Shown here: positions 63,084 to 64,000 of the stretch, one piece after another
Layout: every line of letters begins with the position of its first letter
Position numbering within the stretch: position 1 is the first letter of the stretch
From: an uncultured Clostridia bacterium
GTDB lineage: Bacteria; Bacillota; Clostridia; Oscillospirales; CAG-382
Reading direction: 5' to 3'
DNA: 64,000 nt
NCBI GenBank assembly: GCA_947630765.1
Contig: CANRIX010000004.1
Coordinates: 1-64,000, forward strand
Made by a program: the position numbers and the translations under genes
Notes under the pieces: generated by a model
What the model saw: only the letters and a program-made list of their open reading frames with translations
What the model was told of the DNA's origin: nothing
The model's database searches: none

Positions 63084-64000
63084 TTATTGCCGACTTGTAA
63101 AAGTCACGATTATTTTTGTCCCCTGACCGATTTTCGATTCGAACTTCATTTCGGCCTTGTGCGTAAGAACAATTTGTTTACACAACGCAAGCCCTAAGCC
63201 TGCGCCGCCCTCTGCACGGGAACGGGACTTATCTGTACGGTAAAATGGCTCGGTTATGTGCAAGAGCTGTTCTTCGGTCATCCCTTTCCCGGTATCCTCG
63301 ATGATTGCCTGACCGCCTGAACAGGACATTTTCACCTTGCCGCCCGCAGAGCACGCCTTGATTGCGTTTTCCGTCAGATTATAGAACAGCATGGACAGCA
63401 GGGTATCATTGCCTTTGACGGTCATAGGGGTGACGTTGACGGTAATCGTAACCCCCGCATTATCGGCCCGCATTTGTAGCTTTTCCGCAACGTCAGAAAG
63501 GACGACGCCGATGTCGAGATCGGTCATCGCGATTTTGTTTTCGCGGATAAACGCACCGTCGAGCAGAATTTCGGATATCTTTTGCAGACGTTCGGATTCG
63601 GACAGAATATACTTTGCCGATATCAATCTTCGTTCCTCGGTCGTATTGGCTTTTTCCAGATATTCCGCGTATCCGTGAATACTCGTCAGCGGCGTGCGCA
63701 GTTCATGCGCCATGTTGTCCACGAGCATCTGCTTCCGCTCGGCTTCGAGCATCTTCGCTTCCGCTTCCCGTTCCAGCGCTTCCATCTGCTCGTTGATCTT
63801 ATCCAGCATCAAATTGAAGCTTTTCGCGACGCGTGTGAATTCGTCGTTTCCCTGTTCCTTGACCCGTGCGGAAAAATCGCCGGTCTCTATTTTTTCGGTG
63901 GTTTTACGAAGCGTTTCCAGCGGGCCGGAAAGTTTTTTCAATACGAAATACAGCACGACGGCGAGAACCAAGGAAACCCCGCCGGCCGTGACCGAATAAA
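63084..64000 (-). CDS. Sensor histidine kinase, N-terminus outside the window
   Basis: The visible part (about 305 residues) has the end of a transmembrane helix, a HAMP domain, a helical linker, the dimerisation/phosphoacceptor helix with MAHELRTPLTS, the N box NLTENAIKA, the G1 box IEDTGKGM and the G2 box GGAGLGLAL. It is a complete HisKA-HATPase core. The reading frame stays open to the window edge, so the extracellular sensor and first helix are missing. A response regulator gene would be expected upstream, beyond the window. Confidence 0.92.
   Translation of the reverse strand, partial: YSVTAGGVSLVLAVVLYFVLKKLSGPLETLRKTTEKIETGDFSARVKEQGNDEFTRVAKSFNLMLDKINEQMEALEREAEAKMLEAERKQMLVDNMAHELRTPLTSIHGYAEYLEKANTTEERRLISAKYILSESERLQKISEILLDGAFIRENKIAMTDLDIGVVLSDVAEKLQMRADNAGVTITVNVTPMTVKGNDTLLSMLFYNLTENAIKACSAGGKVKMSCSGGQAIIEDTGKGMTEEQLLHITEPFYRTDKSRSRAEGGAGLGLALCKQIVLTHKAEMKFESKIGQGTKIIVTFTSRQ

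Overview
The window looks like a chromosome segment of an endospore-forming, anaerobic clostridium, probably of the Oscillospiraceae/Ruminococcaceae type. The evidence is a spoIIGA-sigE pair, spoIIP, an anaerobic ribonucleotide reductase (nrdD-nrdG) with NrdR-like boxes, a small 2[4Fe-4S] ferredoxin, strong AGGAGG-type ribosome binding sites, and many TTGACA-N17-TATAAT promoters. Species cannot be assigned from this sequence alone.

Left third (1-22,300) is an accessory region, visibly less GC-rich than the core that follows. It starts with a broken transposase N-terminus and carries a six-gene, same-strand cluster (1113-19347) behind one near-perfect promoter. The genes encode a secreted, membrane-anchored VWA protein; a 1202-aa tubulin/FtsZ-superfamily protein; a 736-aa membrane protein of unknown family; a 1930-aa membrane protein ending in a zinc ribbon, a DA1-like HELTH metallopeptidase and a transglutaminase-like cysteine-peptidase domain; a membrane protein with a TrkA-N-type Rossmann fold and a C-terminal RyR domain; and a CASTOR/POLLUX-like channel with two RCK-type domains. 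A perfect 17-bp hairpin divides the first four genes from the last two. Decayed gene fragments and a 2TM/Nudix-like protein follow. This cluster is the best candidate for an undescribed system: a cytoskeletal GTPase plus VWA module joined to peptidases and to ion-channel parts that may sense ligands.

Middle (22,300-42,000), high GC: split chromate transporter, XRE regulator, tRNA-Asp/tRNA-Gly, sigE and spoIIGA, an M50 intramembrane protease with a tiny partner gene, cysK, a DUF2461 gene, an SLC13/ArsB-like permease converging on rarA, a phosphoesterase, nrdDG, tRNA-Leu, two tandem paralogous solute-binding lipoproteins without permeases, and an LCP-like protein. Three copies of a ~200-bp intergenic repeat (24136-24390, 26213-26418, 30107-30312) share a conserved spine and show compensatory changes in predicted stems.

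Right (42,000-60,500): ferredoxin, a small-domain methyltransferase, an 1824-aa subtilase with dockerin- and cohesin-like modules, fchA-folD (the FolD lacks its cyclohydrolase Lys and Gln, and FchA probably supplies that step), a MoxR-DUF58-transglutaminase operon, spoIIP, a double DUF305 protein, a GH35 beta-galactosidase, DegV and a hemolysin III/TrhA protein. The right end (60,589-64,000) drops in GC again and encodes two lipoproteins, a small membrane protein and a histidine kinase cut by the window edge.
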